A stretch of DNA of 64,000 bases from Bradyrhizobium sp. PSBB068 (GTDB taxonomy: Bacteria; Pseudomonadota; Alphaproteobacteria; Rhizobiales; Xanthobacteraceae): NCBI GenBank assembly GCA_016839165.1, contig CP069300.1, forward strand, positions 62,001 to 126,000. Direction: 5' to 3'. A program made the position numbers and the translations under genes. Numbering within the stretch: the stretch's first letter is position 1; each line of letters starts with the position of its first letter. The notes under the pieces are model-generated. The model was not told the DNA's origin and made no database searches. It was given only the letters and a program-made list of their open reading frames with translations. Positions 1 to 8,631 of the stretch are shown here, in pieces.

Positions 1-139
1 AAGCTGAGAAAGATCTGAAACTTGGCTTCCATAACGGCTCAATTCGCCCGGAAACCAGCGCCAGTCAATGCGGTCCGGCCGGAGCCGGGCCGCTTGGGCA
101 TGTCACAAAGCCGTCGTGGAAACGCGGCGGGAGCGGCGG

Positions 140-514
140 TCAGTCCTTGAGGTCGTAGCGGTAGGACTTCGAGACGATCTGCCAGCCGTCGGCGAGCTTC
201 ATGGCGACGAGGTAGTCGGTGAAGTAGCGCGGCGGCAGCTGGCAACGCACCTTGATGAAGGCCGTGTTGTCGTCGGAGCGGTCGATGGTGACGATGAAGT
301 CCTCGCGCGGCTTGCCTTCGGCCTTCGCCGACGTGCGCTTGCGCACCAGAGCGAGCCAGTCCGGCACGGTCAGGACCTTCAGCTCGCCCTTCTCTACCCA
401 GCGCAGATCGGCGCTTGGATGAAAGGCTTCGGCGAGCTTGTCGGCATTGCTTTCGTAGAGGCCGTCGAAATAGGTTTGCACGACGTTCTCGACGGTGGAT
501 CGATCTTGGCTCAT
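140..514 (-). CDS. NTF2-like (SnoaL/lumazine-binding type) protein
   Basis: 124-residue protein of the NTF2-like fold. An N-terminal helix (VENVVQTYFDGLYESNADKL) precedes the conserved FHPSADLRW turn, and the C-terminal strands (YLVAMKLADGWQIVSKSYR) match the putative lumazine-binding / SnoaL-like group. Such proteins are small ligand-binding or hydrolase-like cytosolic proteins; no substrate can be assigned here. The ATG at 514 starts the conserved fold; reading on upstream to 745 gives residues that do not look conserved. It is divergent from the GFA-family gene that follows. The family call is fairly secure, the function is unknown. Confidence 0.8.
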   Translation of the reverse strand: MSQDRSTVENVVQTYFDGLYESNADKLAEAFHPSADLRWVEKGELKVLTVPDWLALVRKRTSAKAEGKPREDFIVTIDRSDDNTAFIKVRCQLPPRYFTDYLVAMKLADGWQIVSKSYRYDLKD

Positions 515-713
515 GGGTTGGTCCTCCCGGCAGGGGTTTTGGTCTACAGGAGCGTTTTCGAGCGAAGCGGGTACCGGTTCGCGTGAGGAACGCGTCAAAC
601 GAGGATCGCGAGCCCGTTCCGATTCAATCGGAATGGAAAGGGCTCTGCAATCTAGCCGCGAACCGCCGCATCGCGCCATGGCCGGCGGCAAAATTCTGCG
701 TGAGGAGCAAGCT

Positions 714-1148
714 GTGACCGCATCTGCAAATTCGAATGAAATCATCCTGACCGGCGAATGCTTCTGCGGCGACGTGCGCTACGAGGTGGCCGACGCGTTT
801 GCCTATGCGCTGAATTGCCACTGCTCGAACTGCCGGCGCGCCACGGGATCGGCGTTCAAGCCGTTCGCGGGGATTGCCCGCAAAAAATTTACCGTCACAC
901 GCGGCGCCGACCGCCTCCTGATCTATGGCGATGAGATCACCCACGACGCGCATTGCGGCCGCTGCGGGTCGCTGCTCTATTCGCAGGTCCGTAACGGCGC
1001 CTATGCCCATGTCACTATGGGTACGCTGCGCGAGCCGCCTTCGATCCGGCCGACCGCCCATATCTTCGTCGGCTCCAAGGCGCCGTGGTACGCGATACTG
1101 GACGACCTGCCGCAATATCAGGAGCACGTGACGCAAGGTGAGGAATAA
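714..1148 (+). CDS. GFA family (glutathione-dependent formaldehyde-activating / CENP-V) zinc protein
   Basis: 144-residue protein of the GFA/CENP-V zinc fold. The metal ligands are visible: CFC near residue 14, CHCSNC around residue 36 and CGRC around residue 80, followed by FVGSKAPWY near the C terminus. Relatives have been linked to glutathione-formaldehyde chemistry, but many small members have no proven activity. The GTG at 714 is chosen because GAGGAG sits six bases upstream (702-707); the in-frame ATG at 678 lacks a comparable site. It is divergent from the NTF2-like gene. Confidence 0.85.
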   Translation: MTASANSNEIILTGECFCGDVRYEVADAFAYALNCHCSNCRRATGSAFKPFAGIARKKFTVTRGADRLLIYGDEITHDAHCGRCGSLLYSQVRNGAYAHVTMGTLREPPSIRPTAHIFVGSKAPWYAILDDLPQYQEHVTQGEE

Positions 1149-1168
1149 ATGGCGGGGAATAAATCCGC

Positions 1169-1597
1169 TCAAGGCAGGTTCTTGTCCTGAGCCTGGTCGA
1201 CTTGTGCCGCCGGCGTCTCGGACGGCCCCAGCGAGAAGGCGAGCACGACATCGTCGGCGCGCTGCTTGAACTCCTTGCCGACCGCCGCGCGCGCGGCGAC
1301 GGCAAGTTGCTGCAACGGCTTGTCCTGGAGCAGGCTGGGGAAGGTGACGGTCACCGATGTGAGCCGGCCATTGTGCCAGTTGAACCCGACCGCCGGCTTG
1401 ACCCCGACCATCGCAACCAGATCGTTCTCCACGGCCTTGGCGTGCTTGAAGCCGTCGAACACGGCGTCGACCAGGCCGCAGCCCGCGGCGCAGCCGGCCA
1501 GCAGCGCGAGGGCGAGGAGGTTTCGGGCCATGCTGCCGATCATGCCGCCGATCTTGCCGGGTCTGGCGGATGGAACCGCCGCGCTGGTGCCCTGCAT
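1169..1597 (-). CDS. putative lipoprotein, function unknown
   Basis: 142-residue protein with GGAGG five bases before the ATG at 1597. A hydrophobic stretch (MARNLLALALLAGCAAGCG) holds lipobox-like LAGC/AAGC, so export and lipidation are likely, although 20 or so residues precede the hydrophobic core and a start at 1543 (MIGSMARN) would give a cleaner signal peptide. The mature part (WHNGRLTSVTVTFPSLLQ) is a compact alpha/beta domain I do not recognise. It is convergent with the GFA gene. Confidence 0.6.
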   Translation of the reverse strand: MQGTSAAVPSARPGKIGGMIGSMARNLLALALLAGCAAGCGLVDAVFDGFKHAKAVENDLVAMVGVKPAVGFNWHNGRLTSVTVTFPSLLQDKPLQQLAVAARAAVGKEFKQRADDVVLAFSLGPSETPAAQVDQAQDKNLP

Positions 1598-1801
1598 CAC
1601 GTCCTCCGTGCGTCTGTTCTTGTTGTCCGGATCGTGCACCAAATCTCGTGCCCGGCCAAATCCGAACCGGCGGTCCGTCTCGTCGACTAACAGTCAGGGT
1701 GACATGGTCGACGCCGGCGCGGATCGTGAGGCGCCTCACAAAATGCCGCGCTTGATTCTGGTATTCGGACCTGCATGCTGGAAAACCGCCAGAGTATCGC
1801 C

Positions 1802-3688
1802 ATGAACAGGTCTGGGTTCTTGAAATTGAATCGATTGCTGCTCGCCGTCGCGGCCGTTCTGCTGATCGTCTGCCAGCCCGCCTTCGCGGAAAAGCGCGTG
1901 GCCCTGGTGCTCGGCAACTCGGCGTATCGGAACACCGCGCCGCTGGCCAACCCGGTCAACGATGCCTCGGTGATATCAGCGACGCTGAAGAATGCCGGCT
2001 TCGACACGGTCGACTTCCGCAAGGACCTGCCGGCGGTCGAGACCCGCCGCGCACTGCGCGAATTCGCCGACCTCGCCCGCGATGCCGATATTGCGCTGGT
2101 CTATTACGCCGGCCACGGCATCGAGGTCGACGGCGCCAACTACCTGATCCCGGTCGATGCCCGCCTGGAGCGCGACACCGACGTCTACGACGAGGCGTTT
2201 TCGCTCGACCGTATCCTGGTCGCGATCGAGCCGGCGCGGAAGCTGCGGCTGGTGATCCTCGATGCCTGCCGCGACAACCCGTTCGCCAAGACCATGAAGC
2301 GGACGCTGGCGACCCGGGCGATCGGGCAGGGCCTCGCCAAGGTCGAGCCGACCAGTCCGAACGTGCTGATCGCCTATTCGGCGAAAGCCGGGTCTACGGC
2401 GGCCGACGGCGACGGCAAGAACAGCCCGTTCACGATCGCGCTGTCGAAGTTCCTGCCGACGCCCGGTCTCGATGTCCGTCGCGCCTTCGGCTATGTCCGC
2501 GACGAGGTGCTGAAGACCACCAACAACCGCCAGGAGCCGTTCGTCTATGGCTCGCTCGGCGGCGAGGACGTGCCGCTGGTGCCGGCACTAGCCAAGCCGG
2601 CGCCCGTCGCCGCTGCCGCGTCCCCGATGTCGGCACCGACGCCGCAGTCGGAAGCCAGGCGCGACTACGAGCTCGCGCTGCAGATCGGCAACAAGAGCGC
2701 GATGAATGCTTTCCTCGCGCAGTATCCGAATGGCTACTACGCCAACCTCGCCAGGTTGCAGCTCGATAAATTCGCGACCGAGGACGCGCGCGTCGCCGCC
2801 ACCGAGAAGGCGCGTCTGGCCGAGCAGGAGCGTGCACGGCTTGCCGCCGAGGGCGCGCAGAAGGCGCAGCAGGCGAAGGCCGAGGCCGACGCGAAGGCTG
2901 CCGAAGCCGCGCGTCTTGCCGCCGAACGGGCCAAGCAGGTCGCGCAGGAGCAGGCCACGGTTGCCGAGCAGAGGCGTCAGGCGGATGCTGCGCTCGCCGA
3001 TCGCGCCGCGGCGAACAAGGCTGCTGCCGATCAATCGGCAACGCCGGCTGCGGCCGCGCCATCAGCTCCGCCTGAGAAGACCACGACCGTGGCGGCACTC
3101 GCCACCGGGGCGCCCGAGGCCGACGTAGTCAAATCGGTGCAGACCGAATTGCGCCGCGTCGGCTGCCTGACCGGCGCCGTCGATGGCGACTGGAACGCGG
3201 CGTCGCAGCGCTCGCTGACGCTGTTCAACCGCTATGCCGGCACCAGACTCGACGTCAAGGCCGCGAGTGTCGACACGCTCGATGCCGTCAGGCTGAAGCA
3301 GTCCCGCGTCTGTCCGCTGGTCTGCGAGCACGGCTATAGGGCCGATGGCGATCGCTGCACCACGATCGTGTGTGCCGAGGGCTCGTTCCTCAACGACGAC
3401 AATGAATGCGAAAAACGGCGCGAGCGGAAGCCGGTCGCCAAACGCGACGGCGACGAGCGCCCGTCGCGCCGCGAGCAGGACCGTGCGTTCCGCCCGCAGC
3501 GCGAGCCGCAGCTCCCGTCCGCCGACATTCCGCGCCCGCAGGGCCGTGCGAGGGCGGAAGGCGGCGGCAGCGGGCAGATCACGTGCGATGCCTATCTGTG
3601 CCGTCCGGTCAGGCGCGGCTGCCATCTCGAATACCGCGGCGGCGGCGGCCCCGGCGGAAACGTCGGCAATGTCGAGGTCTGCAACTAG
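1802..3688 (+). CDS. caspase family (peptidase C14) secreted protein
   Basis: 628-residue protein. A signal peptide (hydrophobic core then PAFAEKR) leads into a caspase p20-like fold starting RVALVLGNSAY. The catalytic pair is visible: His in YYAGHGIE and Cys in LDACRDNPF, so it is probably active. After the caspase domain comes a linker, an alanine/lysine/glutamate-rich coiled coil (about residues 330-410), and a peptidoglycan-binding-like helical region around residues 445-500 (VQTELRRVGCLTGAVDGDW). The tail is Cys-rich, with a final TCDAYLCRP motif. Proteins of this layout are common in Bradyrhizobium and their substrates are unknown. The start at 1802 gives the signal peptide directly. 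Confidence 0.85.
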   Translation: MNRSGFLKLNRLLLAVAAVLLIVCQPAFAEKRVALVLGNSAYRNTAPLANPVNDASVISATLKNAGFDTVDFRKDLPAVETRRALREFADLARDADIALVYYAGHGIEVDGANYLIPVDARLERDTDVYDEAFSLDRILVAIEPARKLRLVILDACRDNPFAKTMKRTLATRAIGQGLAKVEPTSPNVLIAYSAKAGSTAADGDGKNSPFTIALSKFLPTPGLDVRRAFGYVRDEVLKTTNNRQEPFVYGSLGGEDVPLVPALAKPAPVAAAASPMSAPTPQSEARRDYELALQIGNKSAMNAFLAQYPNGYYANLARLQLDKFATEDARVAATEKARLAEQERARLAAEGAQKAQQAKAEADAKAAEAARLAAERAKQVAQEQATVAEQRRQADAALADRAAANKAAADQSATPAAAAPSAPPEKTTTVAALATGAPEADVVKSVQTELRRVGCLTGAVDGDWNAASQRSLTLFNRYAGTRLDVKAASVDTLDAVRLKQSRVCPLVCEHGYRADGDRCTTIVCAEGSFLNDDNECEKRRERKPVAKRDGDERPSRREQDRAFRPQREPQLPSADIPRPQGRARAEGGGSGQITCDAYLCRPVRRGCHLEYRGGGGPGGNVGNVEVCN

Positions 3689-3727
3689 CGCCCGGGGAGA
3701 TTAGGTTGAGCTGCAGCTGCAGCGGTA

Positions 3728-3856
3728 CTTCACCTCTCCCTTGGGAGAGGTCGGCGCGCAGCGCCGGGTGAGGGATTGCGGTCTCTCGTTAGCGCCGCGG
3801 CCCCTCACCCGATTTGCTGCGCAAATCGACCTCTCCCCGTCGGGGAGAGGTGACGA
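3728..3856. repeat. intergenic palindromic repeat (CTCTCCC...GGGAGAGGTG type)
   Basis: Inverted repeat between the caspase gene and the DUF1345 gene. It contains CACCTCTCCC, two internal hairpins (TTTGCTGCGCAAATCG among them) and the mirrored CTCTCCCCGTCGGGGAGAGGTG. This class recurs in Bradyrhizobium intergenic regions; related arms occur at 35648-35815 in this window. Confidence 0.7.
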
Positions 3857-3895
3857 GAGTCCGTGGCCGAACCGTTCGATCCAATTGATAACGCG

Positions 3896-4576
3896 CTAAA
3901 TCAAGCTCGCCGCGATGTTCACCATCAGCGCCAGCAGCGCGGTGTTGAACACGAACGAGATGATGCCGTGCACGGTCGCGGTGCGGCGGATGATCTTGTC
4001 GGTGATGCCGACGTCGGAGACCTGCGCGGTCATGCCGATCACGAACGAGAAATAGACGAAGTCCCAATAGTCGACGTCGGTATGCGCATCGCCGCTTGGA
4101 AACTGCAATCCGCCGGGGGTCTTGCCGCGATAGAACTCATGGGCGTAGTGCAGCGCGAATGCGGTGTGCACCATGGCCCATGACAGCGTGATGGTGACGA
4201 TGGCCACCGCCAGTCCGGCCGGGCTGCCCTTGGAGGCGCCGAGCTCGAACACGATGGCCAACAGGCTCGCCAGCGCGCCGAACGCGGTCAGCAGCAGGAT
4301 CAGGAAACGGCCGTCGTCCTGCAGGATGGCGCTGCGCTTGATGTGGGCGACGCCACAGCGCAGCATCATCAGATAGGCGAGCACCAGGTAGAGCGCGGCG
4401 AAGGCGTCCCAGCCGGCAAGCAGGCGCGTGACGAGGCGTAGCGAGCCGGGCATCAACAGCGCGACGACGATGCCGACCACGATCGAAGTGAAGGTGCGCG
4501 GCCGGCCCACCACCACGCGGACCGGCATCGGCAGCTTGCGGAAACGAACAAGGCGGTCGTCGAATTCCTTGTTCAT
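3896..4576 (-). CDS. DUF1345 domain membrane protein
   Basis: 226-residue integral membrane protein of the DUF1345 family. About five hydrophobic segments are visible, and the family signature DVDYWDFVYFSFVIGMTAQVSD occurs near residue 170. The ATG at 4576 begins MNKEFDDRL; the longer in-frame reading runs back into the RIME-like repeat and is not credible. The family's role is not established. It is transcribed in the same direction as ispA upstream but separated from it by two repeat structures. Confidence 0.85.
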   Translation of the reverse strand: MNKEFDDRLVRFRKLPMPVRVVVGRPRTFTSIVVGIVVALLMPGSLRLVTRLLAGWDAFAALYLVLAYLMMLRCGVAHIKRSAILQDDGRFLILLLTAFGALASLLAIVFELGASKGSPAGLAVAIVTITLSWAMVHTAFALHYAHEFYRGKTPGGLQFPSGDAHTDVDYWDFVYFSFVIGMTAQVSDVGITDKIIRRTATVHGIISFVFNTALLALMVNIAASLI

Positions 4577-4595
4577 TTCGGGCGATTTCCAGTTA

Positions 4596-4669
4596 GAGCA
4601 TGATCCGGAAAAGTGGAGTCCGGTTTTCCCTCGCGACAAACGCAACGCGTTTGCGCGGAGATCATGCTC
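4596..4669. repeat. RIME-like palindromic element, copy 1
   Basis: Starts GAGCATGATCCGGAAAAGTG, contains CGGTTTTCCC, and ends GATCATGCTC. This is the Rhizobiales intergenic mosaic element pattern, seen here with a longer central insertion than the other copies in the window. Confidence 0.75.
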
Positions 4670-4680
4670 AGAAAAGAGAT

Positions 4681-4711
4681 TAGATCATGATGCGATTCGC
4701 ATCATGATCTA
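4681..4711. terminator. perfect 15-bp-arm inverted repeat at the ispA stop codon
   Basis: TAGATCATGATGCGA and its exact reverse complement flank a single base. It overlaps the ispA stop (4709-4711, minus strand), so it may terminate or stabilise the ispA transcript. No U-tract follows, so terminator activity is a guess. Confidence 0.45.
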
Positions 4712-5629
4712 GTTCTTGCGCTCGGCGACGAAGCGGGCTGCGGCGCGCAGCACGTCGCCCCGATCGCCGAACACCGACAGTGCGGCATCGGCGCGCGCCA
4801 AGAGGTCGCGCACGCGCTGCTTGGCGCCGTCGATGCCGAGCTGGGTGACGAAGGTGGTCTTGCCGAGTGCGGCGTCGGCGCCGGCCGGCTTGCCGAGTGC
4901 GGCCGCGTCACCCTCGACGTCGAGCAGATCGTCGGCGATCTGGAAGGCCTCGCCGAGCGCTTTGCCGTAATCGTCGAGCGCCTGGTATTCCTTCTGCGAG
5001 GCCTGGCCGAGGATCGCGCCGGCGATGCAGCCGAAGCGGAGCAGCGCGCCGGTCTTCATCTGCTGCACGCGGGCGACGTCGACCGGCTCGCGGTCGCCGA
5101 AACGGCCTTCGCCGGCGAGGTCGAGGATCTGGCCGCCGGCCATGCCGCCGACGCCGGAGGCGCGGGCCAGCGCGCGGGTCAGCAGCAGACGCACCTGAGC
5201 GTCCTTGTGGATCGCATCGCGGGTGATGATGTCGAAGGCAATCGTCAGCAGCGCGTCGCCGGCGAGGATCGCGGTGGCGTCGTCATAGGCTTTGTGCAGG
5301 GTCGGGCGGCCGCGGCGCAGGTCGGAATTGTCCATCGCCGGCAGATCGTCATGGATCAACGAGTAGCAGTGGATGCATTCCAGCGCGGCGCCGACCAGCA
5401 GCGCGGCTTCGCGCGGGATGCCGAACACCGCGGCGCTCTCGACCGCCAGGAACGGCCGCAGCCGCTTGCCGCCGCCGAGGCTTGAATAGCGCATCGCCTC
5501 GATCAGCCGCTTCGGGCGCACGATCTCGTCGCTCTCGGTCGCGTCGGACAGCAGTTTCGCGAGCAGGGCTTCGGTATCCTCCGCGGTCTGGTCCAGCCGC
5601 TTGGAAAACTCTGCAGTACCGGTCGTCAT
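4709..5629 (-). CDS. ispA: farnesyl/geranylgeranyl diphosphate synthase (polyprenyl synthetase)
   Basis: 306-residue class I trans-prenyltransferase of the cytosol that condenses IPP with DMAPP/GPP for quinone, undecaprenyl and hopanoid precursors. GGGKRLRPFL, the first Asp-rich motif DDLPAMD (with HDDLPAMDN) and the second DDLLD motif are all intact. Length and the short spacing at the first Asp-rich motif fit the bacterial FPP synthase group. The ATG at 5629 has GGAG nine bases upstream; a reading to 5695 adds a non-conserved leader. Chain length cannot be fixed from sequence alone. Confidence 0.9.
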   Translation of the reverse strand: MTTGTAEFSKRLDQTAEDTEALLAKLLSDATESDEIVRPKRLIEAMRYSSLGGGKRLRPFLAVESAAVFGIPREAALLVGAALECIHCYSLIHDDLPAMDNSDLRRGRPTLHKAYDDATAILAGDALLTIAFDIITRDAIHKDAQVRLLLTRALARASGVGGMAGGQILDLAGEGRFGDREPVDVARVQQMKTGALLRFGCIAGAILGQASQKEYQALDDYGKALGEAFQIADDLLDVEGDAAALGKPAGADAALGKTTFVTQLGIDGAKQRVRDLLARADAALSVFGDRGDVLRAAARFVAERKN

Positions 5630-5760
5630 TAAGAATTGCTCCAGATCGATTTTCGGCCGGACAATCGTTGATGAGATCGGCTTCGTCAATTCCACCCTGC
5701 TATGGATTCGCGCCTTAAAAGTGCTGGAAAAACCGTGAATTATCCCACAGACGTCTGACG

Positions 5761-6501
<741 letters not shown>

Positions 6502-6659
6502 GCGCGATTTCGGGCGCATTTTGCTGTCTCCGGCCCTAGCTTTACGGAGTGCCTTCCTCTATAAGCGCGGCCTTACCGGCATCGCAGCTTGCGCTTCGAA
6601 GCGCTGAGCCACGTCCGTATTTCGGACGATGCCTCCGCAACACCCTAGAGGACACCGTC

Positions 6660-6845
6660 ATGGCCGTTCCCAGAAGAAAAACCTCGCCGTCGCGTCGCGG
6701 CATGCGCCGTTCGGCCGATGCGATCAAGACCCCGACCTATGTCGAGGACAAGGACTCCGGCGAGCTGCGCCGTCCGCACCACCTCGACCTGAAGACCGGC
6801 ATGTACAAGGGCCGCCAGGTCCTGAAGGCCAAGAAAGAGTCCTGA
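6660..6845 (+). CDS. rpmF: 50S ribosomal protein L32
   Basis: 61-residue basic protein starting [18 protein letters not shown], the L32 signature. The alphaproteobacterial form lacks the zinc cysteines, as seen here. The ATG at 6660 follows AGAGGA. It encodes a component of the large ribosomal subunit and is followed by a RIME-like repeat. Confidence 0.96.
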   Translation: MAVPRRKTSPSRRGMRRSADAIKTPTYVEDKDSGELRRPHHLDLKTGMYKGRQVLKAKKES

Positions 6846-6876
6846 TCGGACTTCGGCTGCCGCGCCGCGGAGGCGC

Positions 6877-6925
6877 GAGCATGACCCGGAAAAGTGCGTA
6901 GCGGTTTTCCGATAAGGTTGTGCTC
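6877..6925. repeat. RIME-like palindromic element, copy 2 (diverged)
   Basis: GAGCATGACCCGGAAAAGTG, then GCGGTTTTCCGATAAGGTTGTGCTC. It has the same core as the other RIME-like copies, but the closing arm is degraded. Confidence 0.65.
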
Positions 6926-7043
6926 CAATCAAACGGCGCTGCGCCTGAATTCGGCCAACGAGTGCGGTCAAGACGCGCGTCCGCGGCGAGGCAAGTGCCA
7001 TCGCCGCTTTGCTGGTTCTCCCTGAAATAAGGCGCAAGCCCCG

Positions 7044-7664
7044 ATGGTCGGTTTTCCGCTGCTGCTCGTTCCGCTCGCGGTCTACAACATCATCGCTTTC
7101 CTGATGCCCGGCGTGTCCTTCACGGACCCGCTGATCAGGCTGACCTTGCTGTCGGGCGAACAGTGGCAGATCACGCTCAGCGACATGCTGCTTGCCGCCG
7201 GCGTGCTGCTGTTGCTGCTCGAGGTCATCAAGGGCGCGCGCCCCGGCGCGAAATATCTCACCGACCATCTGCTGTCGCTGATCGTGTTCGGCGCGGCCGC
7301 CGCCGAATTCGTGCTGTGGCCGAAGTTCGGCAACTCGACCTATTGCCTGCTGACGCTGCTGGCGCTGGTCGATTTCATTTCCGGAATTGCGCTGCGCACC
7401 CGCCGCCGTGCGGTGGTCGCGCCTGCGGCGCCGGCACCGAGCGTCAGCAAGGCGCAGCCCGAGGCACCACAGCCTGCACCTGTCGCGCAGCCTGCACCGC
7501 GGCCCGAGCCCGCGCCTGTCGCCGCTCCGGCGCCTGCACCGGTCCCGCCGGCGACATCGGTCGCGGAATCCGTGCTGCTCGATCAGTCTGCGCCCAAGCC
7601 GACGGTCGCCTCGCCGGATCTGCAGCCGGGCGGCCACCCGTCATCGGACGGGCCGCAACGCTAG
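7044..7664 (+). CDS. small membrane protein with Pro/Ala-rich C-terminal tail
   Basis: 206 residues. The first 125 hold four hydrophobic segments (LLLVPLAVYNIIAFLM, MLLAAGVLLLLLEVI, LLSLIVFGAAAAEFVLW, YCLLTLLALVDFISGIAL). The remainder is a low-complexity Pro/Ala/Val tail. The N-terminal layout is that of conserved Rhizobiales membrane proteins of unknown role. The gap of only 19 bases to the next gene suggests a shared transcript. Confidence 0.75.
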   Translation: MVGFPLLLVPLAVYNIIAFLMPGVSFTDPLIRLTLLSGEQWQITLSDMLLAAGVLLLLLEVIKGARPGAKYLTDHLLSLIVFGAAAAEFVLWPKFGNSTYCLLTLLALVDFISGIALRTRRRAVVAPAAPAPSVSKAQPEAPQPAPVAQPAPRPEPAPVAAPAPAPVPPATSVAESVLLDQSAPKPTVASPDLQPGGHPSSDGPQR

Positions 7665-7683
7665 CGTGTTTTCGGAGGGAGCC

Positions 7684-8154
7684 ATGAACGAACACGCGCC
7701 CCTTCCGATCGCCGATCCGACGACAACGCAATCGATCTTCGACTGGCTCGAACGGTTCGCTGCCTGCGTCAGGGCGGTCGACTATGCGGCCGCCCGCCCG
7801 TTCTGGCATCCGGACATCATCTCGTTCGGCACCTATCAGGAACTGATCCACGGCCGCACGCGCTGGACCGAGATGCAGTGGGACAACGTTTGGCCCCGCA
7901 CCGCGGATTTCGCCTTCGATCTCGCGCATACGGAGGTGCTGATCAGCGCCGATGGCGGCATGGCGACGGTGATCACGCCCTGGACCAGCACCGGCTTCAA
8001 TCCGGACGGCAGCCGCTTCGACCGGCCGGGGCGGGCGACGATCATCCTCGCGCGCCAGGCCGACGGGCGCTGGCTCGGCATCCATTCCCACATGTCGCTG
8101 CGCCGCGGCGTGCCGCAGGACAGTCACGGCAACCGGCCGGTCAAGGCCCGCTGA
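7684..8154 (+). CDS. nuclear transport factor 2 family (DUF4440-like) protein
   Basis: 156-residue protein with the NTF2/ketosteroid-isomerase fold: FDWLERFAACVRAVDYAAARPFWHPD near the N terminus and ATIILARQADGRWLGIHSHMSL near the C terminus. A strong GGAGGG lies just before the ATG at 7684. Probably a small cytosolic protein; no ligand can be assigned. It is likely co-transcribed with the preceding membrane protein. Confidence 0.8.
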   Translation: MNEHAPLPIADPTTTQSIFDWLERFAACVRAVDYAAARPFWHPDIISFGTYQELIHGRTRWTEMQWDNVWPRTADFAFDLAHTEVLISADGGMATVITPWTSTGFNPDGSRFDRPGRATIILARQADGRWLGIHSHMSLRRGVPQDSHGNRPVKAR

Positions 8155-8169
8155 TCGCGCGATGGTTTG

Positions 8170-8454
8170 CTAGATGATCTGCCGGGTGCGTCGCGTCACG
8201 CTGCGGCGTTCGTCGATATGCGGGCCGTAGGCGGTCTGTGCGTCGGCCAATGACCCACGCCGCAGCCCGCACGTCTGCGGCTCGTGCGCGGCGGTTGCGA
8301 TCAGGTGAGCCAGAAATGACGGGTCCCCGTGCGGCAGCGGGATCTTGGGCGCCCAATGGGTGGTCACGGCCAGCGGCACCAGCGCCGTGCTGGTCACGGC
8401 GGCAGTGTCGGTGAACTCGCCGTCGAGGACCTCTGACTGATCGATATCAAACAT
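8170..8454 (-). CDS. hypothetical protein, Bradyrhizobium-type small conserved family
   Basis: 94 residues, soluble, with a central APKIPLPHGDPSFLAHLIATAAHEPQTCGLRR stretch split here as APKIPLPHGDPSF and AHLIATAAHEPQT. I recall similar short proteins in Bradyrhizobium genomes, but no function is known. Convergent with the NTF2 gene. The ribosome binding site is weak. Codon use fits the surrounding chromosome. Confidence 0.55.
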   Translation of the reverse strand: MFDIDQSEVLDGEFTDTAAVTSTALVPLAVTTHWAPKIPLPHGDPSFLAHLIATAAHEPQTCGLRRGSLADAQTAYGPHIDERRSVTRRTRQII

Positions 8455-8631
8455 CGCCTGCGACCCGATGGAGCGTCATAGTTTGGGACGTTGCGTCCCT
8501 CTGCAACACCCTCATGGCAAGGGTCATGCCCGCCATCCCCAGTTCGTTCCGCGGCAGTCGAAAACGTGGTTTCCAGATTATTTATCAACTTCTCCTAGCG
8601 TTGGATTCGCCGGAACCACTATCTTGAGGCT